From: Betaproteobacteria bacterium
Lineage (GTDB): Bacteria; Pseudomonadota; Gammaproteobacteria; Burkholderiales; Usitatibacteraceae
Reading direction: 5' to 3'
Assembly (NCBI GenBank): GCA_016720925.1
Contig: JADKJR010000004.1
Span: 186,001-250,000 of the forward strand
DNA length: 64,000 nucleotides
The number at the start of each line of letters is the position of its first letter. Position 1 is the stretch's first letter. Below are positions 53,897 through 62,138 of this stretch, piece by piece. Position numbers and translations under genes: made by a program. The notes below the pieces were generated by a model. It was not told where the DNA came from. It saw nothing but the letters and a program-made list of their open reading frames with translations, and ran no database searches.

Positions 53897-55636
53897 ATGT
53901 CCGCAACAGCCCAAGCAGTCAAGCCTCCCAAAGCCCCCAAGATTCCCCACCCGGTCGACAGTTTCGCCGCGTTGTTTGAGGAAAGCCTCACGCGCCAGGA
54001 AATGCGAATCGGTGAAATGATCACCGCCGAAGTGGTGCTGGTCGATCAAAATATCGTTGTTGTGAACGCCGGATTGAAATCCGAGAGCGTGATCCCCGTT
54101 GAAGAATTCAAGAATGACAAAGGCGAGCTCGAAGTAAAAGTAGGCGACTTTGTCACGGTTGCCATCGAAGCCCTCGAAGACGGCTATGGCGCCACCAAGC
54201 TTTCCCGCGAACGCGCGAAGAAACTCGCTGCCTGGCATGAACTCGATGTCGCGCTGGACAAGGGCACCATCATCACCGGCATGGTTTCCGGCAAGGTCAA
54301 AGGCGGACTGACGGTTATGGTCAACGGCATCCGCGCGTTCCTGCCGGGTTCATTGGTTGACACCCGTCCAATGAAAGACACCTCCGCGTTTGAAGGCAAG
54401 GAACTCGAATTCAAGGTCATCAAGCTCGATCGCAAGCGCAATAACGTGGTGGTCTCGCGTCGCGCAGTGATGGAAGCCTCGGCCGGCGTTGAGCGCCAGG
54501 CGCTGCTGGAGACGCTGAAGGAAGGCGCCATCGTCAAGGGTATCGTCAAGAACATCACCGACTACGGCGCGTTTGTGGACCTGGGCGGTATCGATGGTCT
54601 GTTGCATATCACCGATCTCGCATGGCGTCGCGTGAAGCATCCGTCGGAAGTATTGAATGTAGGCGATGAAGTCGAAGCCAAGATCCTCAAGTTCGATCAG
54701 GAAAAGAACCGTGTCTCGCTCGGCATGAAGCAGTTGGGCGATGATCCATGGACGGGCCTGTCGCGCCGCTATCCGCAAAGCACGCGTTTGTTCGGCAAGG
54801 TGACCAACCTCACCGACTACGGCGCGTTCATCGAGATCGAAGCCGGCATCGAAGGCCTGGTACACGTTTCCGAAATGGACTGGACCAACAAGAACGTGCA
54901 CCCCGCCAAGGTGGTTTCGCTGGGTGATGAAGTCGAAGTCATGATCCTCGAAATTGACGAAGAGCGTCGTCGTATTTCACTTGGCATGAAGCAGTGCATG
55001 GCAAACCCGTGGGATGAGTTTTCGATGTCCCACAAGAAGGGCGAAAAAGTCAAAGGTACCATCAAGTCGATCACCGACTTCGGTGTGTTCATCGGCCTGC
55101 CGGGTAATATCGACGGTCTCGTCCACCTTTCCGATCTTTCCTGGAATGTTGCCGGCGAAGAAGCTGTCAAGAACTTCAAGAAGGGCGACGAGCTGGAAGC
55201 GGTTGTGTTGGCCATCGACGTCGAGCGTGAACGTATCTCGCTCGGCATCAAACAAATGGACGACGATCCTTTCACTAACTACACCGCGATCAATGACAAG
55301 GGCACGCTGGTAAGGGGTACCGTCAAGTCGATCGATGCCAAAGGCGCAACAATTGCGTTGACGGGTGATATCGAAGGCTATCTGCGCGCGTCGGAAGTTT
55401 CACGCGAGCGGGTTGAGGACATCCGCACGCACCTGAAAGAAGGCGACGAGATCGAAGCGGTAATCGTCAATGTCGACCGCAAGACGCGCAACATCAACCT
55501 GTCCATCAAGGCGAAAGATGCCGCTGAAGAAAAGGACGCCATGAAGAAAATGGTCGATGACGCGCCGAACAATGCGGGCACCACAAACCTGGGTGCGTTG
55601 CTGAAGGCAAAGATGAAGCAGGGCGAAAACAACTAA
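53897..55636 (+). CDS. rpsA: 30S ribosomal protein S1
   Basis: 579 aa. Six S1 (OB-fold) repeats; repeats 3-6 share the pattern GxVxxITDYGAFVxLxGGIDGLxHxSDL, with each followed by ISLGMKQ. Binds mRNA and helps start translation on the 30S subunit. ATG 53897 follows AAGG. N-terminal Pro/Lys stretch before the first repeat is slightly longer than in E. coli. Confidence 0.98.
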   Translation: MSATAQAVKPPKAPKIPHPVDSFAALFEESLTRQEMRIGEMITAEVVLVDQNIVVVNAGLKSESVIPVEEFKNDKGELEVKVGDFVTVAIEALEDGYGATKLSRERAKKLAAWHELDVALDKGTIITGMVSGKVKGGLTVMVNGIRAFLPGSLVDTRPMKDTSAFEGKELEFKVIKLDRKRNNVVVSRRAVMEASAGVERQALLETLKEGAIVKGIVKNITDYGAFVDLGGIDGLLHITDLAWRRVKHPSEVLNVGDEVEAKILKFDQEKNRVSLGMKQLGDDPWTGLSRRYPQSTRLFGKVTNLTDYGAFIEIEAGIEGLVHVSEMDWTNKNVHPAKVVSLGDEVEVMILEIDEERRRISLGMKQCMANPWDEFSMSHKKGEKVKGTIKSITDFGVFIGLPGNIDGLVHLSDLSWNVAGEEAVKNFKKGDELEAVVLAIDVERERISLGIKQMDDDPFTNYTAINDKGTLVRGTVKSIDAKGATIALTGDIEGYLRASEVSRERVEDIRTHLKEGDEIEAVIVNVDRKTRNINLSIKAKDAAEEKDAMKKMVDDAPNNAGTTNLGALLKAKMKQGENN

Positions 55637-55651
55637 GAGCACGTTGATACG

Positions 55652-55680
55652 GGTGCCGCGCGAAAGCGCGGCACCTTTGT
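55652..55680 (+). terminator. Hairpin terminator between rpsA and ihfB
   Basis: Stem GGTGCCGCGC/GCGCGGCACC with a GAAA tetraloop, followed by TTTGT. The T-run is short, so it may only reduce read-through. Confidence 0.75.
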
Positions 55681-55724
55681 CTGCATGGCCCCATTGCGGT
55701 AACAACGATTTCAGGAATAGCCTC

Positions 55725-56063
55725 GTGAAATCCATGACCAAGTCTGAATTGATTGAAATCCTGAGTGCACGCCATAGTCAGCTTGCGCCCAAGGATGCCG
55801 AACTGGCGGTGAAGACGATGCTCGACGCGATGTCGCAGACACTTGCGCAGGGCGACCGAATTGAAATTCGCGGTTTCGGCAGCTTCGGCCTGAATTACCG
55901 GCCACCCCGGACCGGGCGCAATCCCAAGACCGGCGAAAAAGTGCAGGTGCCGAAGAAGTATGTGCCGCATTTCAAGGCGGGCAAGGAGTTGCGTGAACGC
56001 GTCGATCTGATCGATGATGCGGCCTATTCCGCCGCCTCGGTCGATGCTGCACACGGCGATTAG
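55725..56063 (+). CDS. ihfB: Integration host factor subunit beta
   Basis: 112 aa from GTG 55725, which has AGGAA at fair spacing; ATG 55734 is the alternative and gives the classical MTKSELIE start. DNABII fold with IEIRGFGSF and the DNA-arm motif RPPRTGRNPKTGE. Dimerises with IhfA and bends DNA sharply. The C-terminus carries about 15 extra residues after the family core. Confidence 0.95.
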   Translation: MKSMTKSELIEILSARHSQLAPKDAELAVKTMLDAMSQTLAQGDRIEIRGFGSFGLNYRPPRTGRNPKTGEKVQVPKKYVPHFKAGKELRERVDLIDDAAYSAASVDAAHGD

Positions 56064-56081
56064 ATGATCCTCCAATGTAAT

Positions 56082-56114
56082 AGCCAGATGTGGAAACGCA
56101 TCTGGCTTTTTTTT
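56082..56114 (+). terminator. Rho-independent terminator after ihfB
   Basis: Stem AGCCAGATG/CATCTGGCT, then T8. Clear intrinsic terminator. Confidence 0.92.
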
Positions 56115-56191
56115 CGGGCATTTTGGTTACTCGCCGGCTGCGGGGGCGTTGCCAAGCTTACAATATTGCAACTCTCCACCAGGTGTTAGTC

Positions 56192-56527
56192 ATGCAAATT
56201 CTGATCTGGATTGTGCGCGTCATCGTCATCCTTCTTTTTGTCTGGTTTGCGGCTAAAAATGCAGATCCGGTCGAACTGCATGGATATCTCGATTCGTCGC
56301 TGAAGGCGCCGCTCGCGCTGTTTCTGCTCGCATTTTTTGGCGGTGGCCTGCTATTGGGCTTGCTGGCTTCGTTGCCGAGCATCTTCAGATTGAAGCGCGA
56401 GGTTCGCAAGCTCAATCGCGCGCTCCAGCATAAGACGCGCGAGGCAGACGCGGTCTTGCCCGCATTGGCTACGACTGTTCCTGCGGCCACGACTGCGACC
56501 ACGACCGCGAATATCAATAATGTTTGA
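56192..56527 (+). CDS. lapA: LapA family inner-membrane protein
   Basis: 111 aa, DUF1049 type. Two transmembrane helices (about residues 2-20 and 40-62), then a Leu/Arg-rich helix and a low-complexity Ala/Thr tail. LapA and LapB act together in lipopolysaccharide assembly and control of LpxC. Overlaps lapB by 8 nt. ATG 56192; the frame upstream of it is not family-like. Confidence 0.88.
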   Translation: MQILIWIVRVIVILLFVWFAAKNADPVELHGYLDSSLKAPLALFLLAFFGGGLLLGLLASLPSIFRLKREVRKLNRALQHKTREADAVLPALATTVPAATTATTTANINNV

Positions 56528-57857
56528 GTGGTTGCCGTGGCTTTTTCTCGGTGCAATGGCCATCTTTGGAATGGGCTGGCTGGTAGCGCGAATCGACATC
56601 AAGCAGCTATTGCTGGAATCGCGCGCCATGCCGCAGTCGTATTTCAAGGGCCTTAATTTCCTTCTCAGTGAGCAGCCAGACAAGGCACTCGAATCTCTTA
56701 TCGAAGTGACCAAGGCCAATCCTGAAGCCGTTGAGCTACAGTTTGCGCTGGGAAGCCTGTTCCGCCGTCGCGGCGAAATCGATCGCGCGGTCAGGGTGCA
56801 TCAGGAGCTTTCCGAGCGGATGAATCTTGACGTCGAGCACCGAACCAACGCATTGCTGGAGTTGGCGCGGGATTACCAGAAGGCGGGATTGCTGGATCAC
56901 GCTGAACGCATACTTCTGGATTTGTCGGCGAAACCCGCCGGCGACAGGCAGCAACAATCGCAAACGCTCAAGCACCTGTTGGACATCTACGTCCAGGAAC
57001 GCGACTGGACAAAAGCCGTGGATGTCGCGGAGCGCCTGCGGGCCGGCGGCGATGCATCCGCGAACTCACGATCTGCCGGCGATCGTGAAAGCGAGGTCGA
57101 TAGCAGTCCGGAAAGCGGCAATGACAATAAAAGAGCCGGTGCCCAGATGCGACGCGCCATCGCGAACTACCATTGCGAGCTTGCGCTCCAGGCGCAGCAG
57201 CAAGGCCGCATTGACGACGCTAAGCGGCATCTCGACGATGCGCTCAACGCAAATGCGAAATGCGTGCGCGCACATCTGATCCGTGTCGAATGCCTGGTTG
57301 CTGCGGGCCACCACGGTGACGCGATCGCCACGTGGCGCAAGATCAAGCAGCAGGATCCGGCCTATCTTGGCCTGATGGCCGAAAAGATTCTGTCGAGTTT
57401 CAAGGCCCTTGGCCAAATGCAGCAGGGGTTAGCCGAGTTGCGGTCCCTGCAGCAACAATACCCGGCCCTGGATCTGCTCAATGCCTTGTTTCATGTCACG
57501 CTTGAGGAGGACGGGCCTGAGGGCGCTTACGAACTGGTCAAAGACGATCTGCGCCGCAATCCCACGCTGGTTGGCCTAGACAGGCTGCTTGAGGCGCAAA
57601 TACTCGCGGCGCCTGAGGACCAGAAAGCTGACCTGCAGGTATTGAAAAATCTTGTCCATACGCATTCGAGCCGGCTGGCAGTTTATCTTTGCGGCAGTTG
57701 TGGATTCAAGGCCAGGCAATTTCACTGGCAATGCCCCGCCTGCGGCGGATGGGAGACATTTCCGCCACGGCTGACGGCGGAATACGACACGGCGGAGCGG
57801 CACCTGTCCCGTTCACAGGCTGAGAAGGCGGCGCATGTGGAAAAGACCGCTCAATGA
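56520..57857 (+). CDS. lapB: Lipopolysaccharide assembly protein LapB
   Basis: 445 aa. An N-terminal membrane anchor (about residues 3-22), TPR repeats (from about 40 to 370) and a C-terminal rubredoxin-like zinc domain with CGSCGF and CPACGGW. Regulates LpxC turnover through FtsH. A low-complexity Ser/Asp/Asn stretch of about 28 residues near 178-205 interrupts the TPR region and looks like a lineage insert. The stop overlaps the pyrF ATG (ATGA). Confidence 0.94.
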   Translation: MFEWLPWLFLGAMAIFGMGWLVARIDIKQLLLESRAMPQSYFKGLNFLLSEQPDKALESLIEVTKANPEAVELQFALGSLFRRRGEIDRAVRVHQELSERMNLDVEHRTNALLELARDYQKAGLLDHAERILLDLSAKPAGDRQQQSQTLKHLLDIYVQERDWTKAVDVAERLRAGGDASANSRSAGDRESEVDSSPESGNDNKRAGAQMRRAIANYHCELALQAQQQGRIDDAKRHLDDALNANAKCVRAHLIRVECLVAAGHHGDAIATWRKIKQQDPAYLGLMAEKILSSFKALGQMQQGLAELRSLQQQYPALDLLNALFHVTLEEDGPEGAYELVKDDLRRNPTLVGLDRLLEAQILAAPEDQKADLQVLKNLVHTHSSRLAVYLCGSCGFKARQFHWQCPACGGWETFPPRLTAEYDTAERHLSRSQAEKAAHVEKTAQ

Positions 57858-58660
57858 TGAATCGTGGGGGCGACAGTATGAGAATGAACATGCGTAACAA
57901 TGATCACAGGAGAAAACCGGTCATTGTCGTGCTTGATTTTCCGGACGCGGCAAGTGCCATGCGCTTGGTCGATCAACTCGATCCCGCGTTGTGCCGCGTA
58001 AAGGTCGGCAAGGAACTCTTTACGGCGACCGGTCCTGCGATCATTGAAGAATTGGTCAAGCGCCGTTTCGATGTATTTCTCGATCTCAAATTCCACGACA
58101 TTCCCAATACAGTTGCCGGTGCCTGCCGGGCGGCGGCAAAGTTGGGTGTGTGGATGCTCAATGTTCACGCCAGCGGCGGGCGGGCGATGCTGGCCGCCGC
58201 GCGGGAGGCCATTGATTCCGCGGCCGGGCATAAACCCCTGCTTATCGGTGTCACGGTACTGACGAGCCTGAGTTCGACGGACCTCGCCGATATCGGTATT
58301 TGCGGTATCGGCGGCACCGCGCCAGACGCCAAGGCTCAGGTATTGCGACTCGCACAGCTTTGCTTCGATGCCGGACTGGATGGCGTCGTTTGTTCTGCCG
58401 AGGAAGCCCCAATGCTGAAGTCGGCTTTTCCTTTGACGAAAGCGTCGACCGGGAATTTCCTGAATGTCACGCCGGGCATTCGTCTGGCGGACGATGCAAA
58501 AGGCGATCAGCAACGCGTGGTGTCGCCGGTGGATGCGATTAAAATGGGTGCTGACTATCTGGTTATCGGCCGCAGCATTACACACGCCAAGGATCCCATT
58601 GCCAGATTGAACGAGATTAATAACCAACTGATGGCGCTCGACAAGGCGCCCGAAAAATAA
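57854..58660 (+). CDS. pyrF: Orotidine 5'-phosphate decarboxylase
   Basis: 268 aa. The N-terminal ~20 residues precede the barrel start VIVVLDFPDAASA. Catalytic signature DLKFHDIPNTV with the Lys and Asp; phosphate-binding VIGRSITHAKDP at the C-terminus. Makes UMP from OMP. Overlaps lapB; ugd starts after 2 nt, so co-transcription is likely. Confidence 0.96.
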   Translation: MMNRGGDSMRMNMRNNDHRRKPVIVVLDFPDAASAMRLVDQLDPALCRVKVGKELFTATGPAIIEELVKRRFDVFLDLKFHDIPNTVAGACRAAAKLGVWMLNVHASGGRAMLAAAREAIDSAAGHKPLLIGVTVLTSLSSTDLADIGICGIGGTAPDAKAQVLRLAQLCFDAGLDGVVCSAEEAPMLKSAFPLTKASTGNFLNVTPGIRLADDAKGDQQRVVSPVDAIKMGADYLVIGRSITHAKDPIARLNEINNQLMALDKAPEK

Positions 58661-58662
58661 TC

Positions 58663-60000
58663 ATGAAACTTACCGTTGTAGGAACCGGCTACGTCGGATT
58701 GGTGACAGGCGCATGTCTCGCGGATGTCGGCAATCGCGTGCTATGCATCGATATCGACCCGAAGAAGATTGACACGTTGAAATCCGGTGGCATTCCCATA
58801 TTCGAGCCAGGTCTGAAGGAGATCGTCGCGAACAATGTCGCGGCCGGTCGTCTGAAGTTCTCGACTGATATCGCCGAAGGTGTCGCATACGGTGACATCC
58901 AGATGATCGCCGTCGGCACGCCGCCCGGCGAAGATGGTTCGGCCGATCTGCAATATGTGGTCGCGGCGGCGCGCAACATTGGCCGGCACATGACGAGCCC
59001 GAAGATCGTCATCGACAAGTCCACGGTCCCGGTTGGCACGGCAGATCGTGTTCGCGAGGCCATCGCGGAAGAATTGAAAGCACGCGGTGTCGATATCAAA
59101 TTCTCGGTCGTCTCGAATCCGGAGTTTCTGAAGGAAGGTGCGGCGGTCGAAGATTTCATGCGTCCGGATCGCATCGTCATCGGCGCGGATGATGCGGAGA
59201 CAATCGAGACCATGCGTAAAATGTATGCGCCTTTCCAGCGCAGCCATGATCGCCTGATGGTGATGGACGTACGTTCGGCGGAGTTGACCAAGTACGCCGC
59301 CAACGCGATGCTGGCGACCCGCATTTCGTTCATGAACGAACTTGCATTGCTGGCCGAACGATTGGGTGCGGACATCGAGTCGGTGCGCAAAGGCATTGGC
59401 TCCGACCCACGCATTGGCTATCAGTTTCTGTATCCGGGAATCGGCTATGGCGGCTCTTGTTTTCCCAAGGACGTCCAGGCCATGCAGCGTACGGCGACCG
59501 CCGCCGGCATGAATCTCATGTTGCTGGACGCGGTTGAGCGCGTGAACTATGCGCAGAAGCACGTACTGACGCAAAAAATCGTCAAGCGCTATGGCGAAAA
59601 TCTTGCCGGCAAGACCTTCGCCCTGTGGGGCCTGGCATTCAAACCGAATACCGACGACATGCGCGAGGCGCCGAGCCTGGTGCTGATTGACGATCTCACG
59701 CAGCGCGGCGCGAAGATTGTCGCCTTCGATCCCGTCGCCATGGATGAAGCAAAACACCTCCTCGCGGGAAATGGAAACGTCCGATTGGCGGAGAGTGCCA
59801 ACGACGCGCTTGCCGGCGCGGACGCGCTGGCCATCGTCACCGAGTGGAAGAATTTTCGTGCGCCCGATTTCGCTGCAATGAAAGCGGCACTCAAGACGCC
59901 GGTGGTTTTTGATGGTCGAAATCTTTACGAGCCGTCCAGCATGCGCGACCTTGGTTTCGACTACTACCCGATCGGTCGCGCGCAGGCGCAGGGCATTTGA
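58663..60000 (+). CDS. ugd: UDP-glucose 6-dehydrogenase
   Basis: 445 aa. N-terminal NAD domain VVGTGYVGLVTGACLADVGN (20 residues), the catalytic Cys in GYGGSCFPKDVQAM, and the C-terminal UDP-binding domain. Oxidises UDP-glucose to UDP-glucuronate for surface polysaccharides and lipid A modification. Next to ADP-heptose genes. Starts 2 nt after the pyrF stop. Confidence 0.97.
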   Translation: MKLTVVGTGYVGLVTGACLADVGNRVLCIDIDPKKIDTLKSGGIPIFEPGLKEIVANNVAAGRLKFSTDIAEGVAYGDIQMIAVGTPPGEDGSADLQYVVAAARNIGRHMTSPKIVIDKSTVPVGTADRVREAIAEELKARGVDIKFSVVSNPEFLKEGAAVEDFMRPDRIVIGADDAETIETMRKMYAPFQRSHDRLMVMDVRSAELTKYAANAMLATRISFMNELALLAERLGADIESVRKGIGSDPRIGYQFLYPGIGYGGSCFPKDVQAMQRTATAAGMNLMLLDAVERVNYAQKHVLTQKIVKRYGENLAGKTFALWGLAFKPNTDDMREAPSLVLIDDLTQRGAKIVAFDPVAMDEAKHLLAGNGNVRLAESANDALAGADALAIVTEWKNFRAPDFAAMKAALKTPVVFDGRNLYEPSSMRDLGFDYYPIGRAQAQGI

Positions 60001-60036
60001 ACCGCAGATGCATTTCAGGAAGCGCCGATCAAAAAC

Positions 60037-60108
60037 CAAAACACCAGCAATGGCGCGGTGTTTGGGCACAAAAGTGCCTGAGAAGCGCGCCAACTCTGGT
60101 GTTTGTCA
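60037..60108. repeat. Dispersed intergenic quasi-palindrome, copy G
   Basis: Left arm AAAACACCAGCAATGGCG, inner hairpin GGGCACAAAAGTGCC, right arm GCGCGCCAACTCTGGTGTTT. It lies between ugd and rfaE1, with its right end 16 bp before the rfaE1 start. Confidence 0.8.
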
Positions 60109-60123
60109 TTTAGTCTCAATGCC

Positions 60124-61059
60124 GTGCTAAAACTTCCGGACTGTTCCAACGCCCATGTCCTCGTCGTCGGTGACGTGATGCTGGACCGCTACTGGTTTGG
60201 CGATGTCTCACGCATTTCGCCGGAGGCGCCGGTGCCGGTGGTGCATGTTCAACGCACCGAAGAGCGTCCCGGCGGCGCGGCCAACGTTGCGCGCAATATC
60301 GTCTCACTTGGAGGCAAGGCAACACTTCTGTCAGTGGTCGGCGATGACGAGGCGGGACGCTCGCTGGCGGCGCTGCTGGAAAAAGAACACGTCGTCACGC
60401 TGTTTCACAAGGACGCACAATTGCCGACTACCGTGAAGCTGCGGGTAATCGGCCGCCAGCAGCAACTCTTGCGCATCGATTTCGAGACACCGCCTTCGCG
60501 CGAAGTACTCGAGGACAAGTTGGGCGATTTCGAGTCGCTGGTCGATGGCGTGGATGCGGTGATCCTGTCCGACTACGGCAAAGGCGGGCTCACCCACGTG
60601 TCGAAGATGATCGATGCCGCGAGACGCCATCGCAAACGCATCCTGGTCGACCCCAAGGGCGACGACTATTCCAAATATCGCGGCGCTACCTTGCTGACGC
60701 CCAACCGCGGCGAATTCCGCGAATATGCCGGGCGCTGGAAAAATGAAGTGGAGCTTGCCGGAAAGGCAGACAAGTTGCGACAAGAACTCGACATCGATGC
60801 ATTGCTGGTCACGCGGTCGGAAGAAGGCATGACGCTTTTCACCGCGGAAGGTGCCGCACACGAACCCACCCGCGCGCGCGAAGTATTCGACGTTTCCGGC
60901 GCGGGCGATACGGTCATCGCGACGATGGGATTGATGCTGGCAGCAGGTGCATCGATGATCGACGCCATGCACATCGCCAATCTGGCGGCGGGAATTGTCG
61001 TCGGCAAGCTCGGTACGGCCACGGTGTCGCGCGAGGAAATGCTCGCCGAACTCACCTGA
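60124..61059 (+). CDS. rfaE1: D-glycero-beta-D-manno-heptose-7-phosphate kinase
   Basis: 311 aa from GTG 60124. PfkB-family carbohydrate kinase; VVGDVMLDRYWFGDVSRISPE is split between N-terminal strands, and the catalytic DVSGAGDTVIAT lies near the C-terminus. A longer frame from TTG 60103 reads into the repeat's arm and is less likely. Kinase domain only; the nucleotidyltransferase part of E. coli HldE would be encoded elsewhere. First of two genes for ADP-heptose in this place. Confidence 0.94.
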   Translation: MLKLPDCSNAHVLVVGDVMLDRYWFGDVSRISPEAPVPVVHVQRTEERPGGAANVARNIVSLGGKATLLSVVGDDEAGRSLAALLEKEHVVTLFHKDAQLPTTVKLRVIGRQQQLLRIDFETPPSREVLEDKLGDFESLVDGVDAVILSDYGKGGLTHVSKMIDAARRHRKRILVDPKGDDYSKYRGATLLTPNRGEFREYAGRWKNEVELAGKADKLRQELDIDALLVTRSEEGMTLFTAEGAAHEPTRAREVFDVSGAGDTVIATMGLMLAAGASMIDAMHIANLAAGIVVGKLGTATVSREEMLAELT

Positions 61060-61081
61060 GATTACATAGGAACCACACAAC

Positions 61082-62077
61082 ATGACCTACATCGTGACCG
61101 GCGCTGCCGGGCTAATCGGCAGTAACCTGGTCAAGGCGCTGAATGATCGGGGCATTACCGATATCGTCGCCGTCGATAACCTGACCAAGGCCGACAAGTT
61201 CAAAAATCTCGTCGATTGCGAGATTGCCGAATACGTCGACAAGAACGATTTTCTCCAGGTCGTCGAATCGGGCGAACTTGGCGGCGACATCGACGCCATC
61301 CTGCATCAGGGCGCCTGCTCGGACACCATGGAAACAGATGGCCGCTACATGATGGAGAACAATTACCGCTATTCGTTGTCGCTGATGGAATGGTGCCAGG
61401 AGGAAGCAGTGCCTTTCCTCTATGCTTCGTCGGCGTCGGTGTACGGCGGCGGCACGGTGTTCTCGGAAACGCGCGAATGCGAAGCACCGCTGAACGTCTA
61501 CGGCTATTCCAAGTTTCTGTTCGACCAGGCGGTGCGTCCGCTGTTGGTCAACGCCTCCGCGCAGATCGCCGGATTTCGCTATTTCAATGTGTATGGCCCG
61601 CGTGAAAATCACAAAGGCCGCATGGCCTCGGTTGCGTATCACTTCTTCAACCAATACCGCGCCAGCGGCAAAATCAAGCTGTTCGAGGGAAATGATGGTT
61701 ATGCCAACGGTGAGCAGCGTCGCGATTTTGTATCGATAGAAGATGTTGTCAAGGTGAACTTGCATTTCCTTGATCATCCGGAACTCTCCGGAATTTTCAA
61801 TCTGGGTACCGGTCGCAGCCAGACGTTCAATGATGTCGCGGTCGCAAGCATGAACGCCTGCCGCGCGCTCGAGGGCAAAGGTGCGCTTTCGCTGGATGAA
61901 TTGAAGGCACAAGGTTTTATCGAGTACATCCCGTTTCCGGAGGCGCTCAAGGGAAAGTACCAGAGCTTCACCCAGGCCGATCCCGCCCGGCTGCGCGCCG
62001 CCGGCTACACGGAAGAATTCCTCACGGTGGAGCAGGGCGTGTCACGCTACATACCGTGGCTGGCTTCCGTCAGGTAG
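61082..62077 (+). CDS. hldD: ADP-L-glycero-D-manno-heptose-6-epimerase
   Basis: 331 aa. Extended SDR: NADP motif TGAAGLIGSN, SASVYGGG with the catalytic Ser, and YGYSKFLFDQ with the YxxxK pair. Epimerises ADP-heptose for LPS core. Starts 22 nt after rfaE1. Intact. Confidence 0.96.
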   Translation: MTYIVTGAAGLIGSNLVKALNDRGITDIVAVDNLTKADKFKNLVDCEIAEYVDKNDFLQVVESGELGGDIDAILHQGACSDTMETDGRYMMENNYRYSLSLMEWCQEEAVPFLYASSASVYGGGTVFSETRECEAPLNVYGYSKFLFDQAVRPLLVNASAQIAGFRYFNVYGPRENHKGRMASVAYHFFNQYRASGKIKLFEGNDGYANGEQRRDFVSIEDVVKVNLHFLDHPELSGIFNLGTGRSQTFNDVAVASMNACRALEGKGALSLDELKAQGFIEYIPFPEALKGKYQSFTQADPARLRAAGYTEEFLTVEQGVSRYIPWLASVR

Positions 62078-62126
62078 ACGCGATTGATTCAACTGGTGTG
62101 TTTCCAATTGCATACTCGCAAGCCCA

Positions 62127-62132
62127 TATAAT
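62127..62132 (+). promoter_or_regulatory. Perfect -10 (TATAAT) just before the propeller gene
   Basis: TATAAT ends 6 bp before the GTG at 62139, so the transcript could be leaderless. No good -35 at standard spacing is seen. Confidence 0.35.
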
Positions 62133-62138
62133 GCCTGC

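Noticed and set aside
55652..55680. GAAA-loop hairpin after rpsA as a riboswitch
   Set aside because: A plain stem-loop with T-rich tail; terminator or attenuator is the simple explanation.
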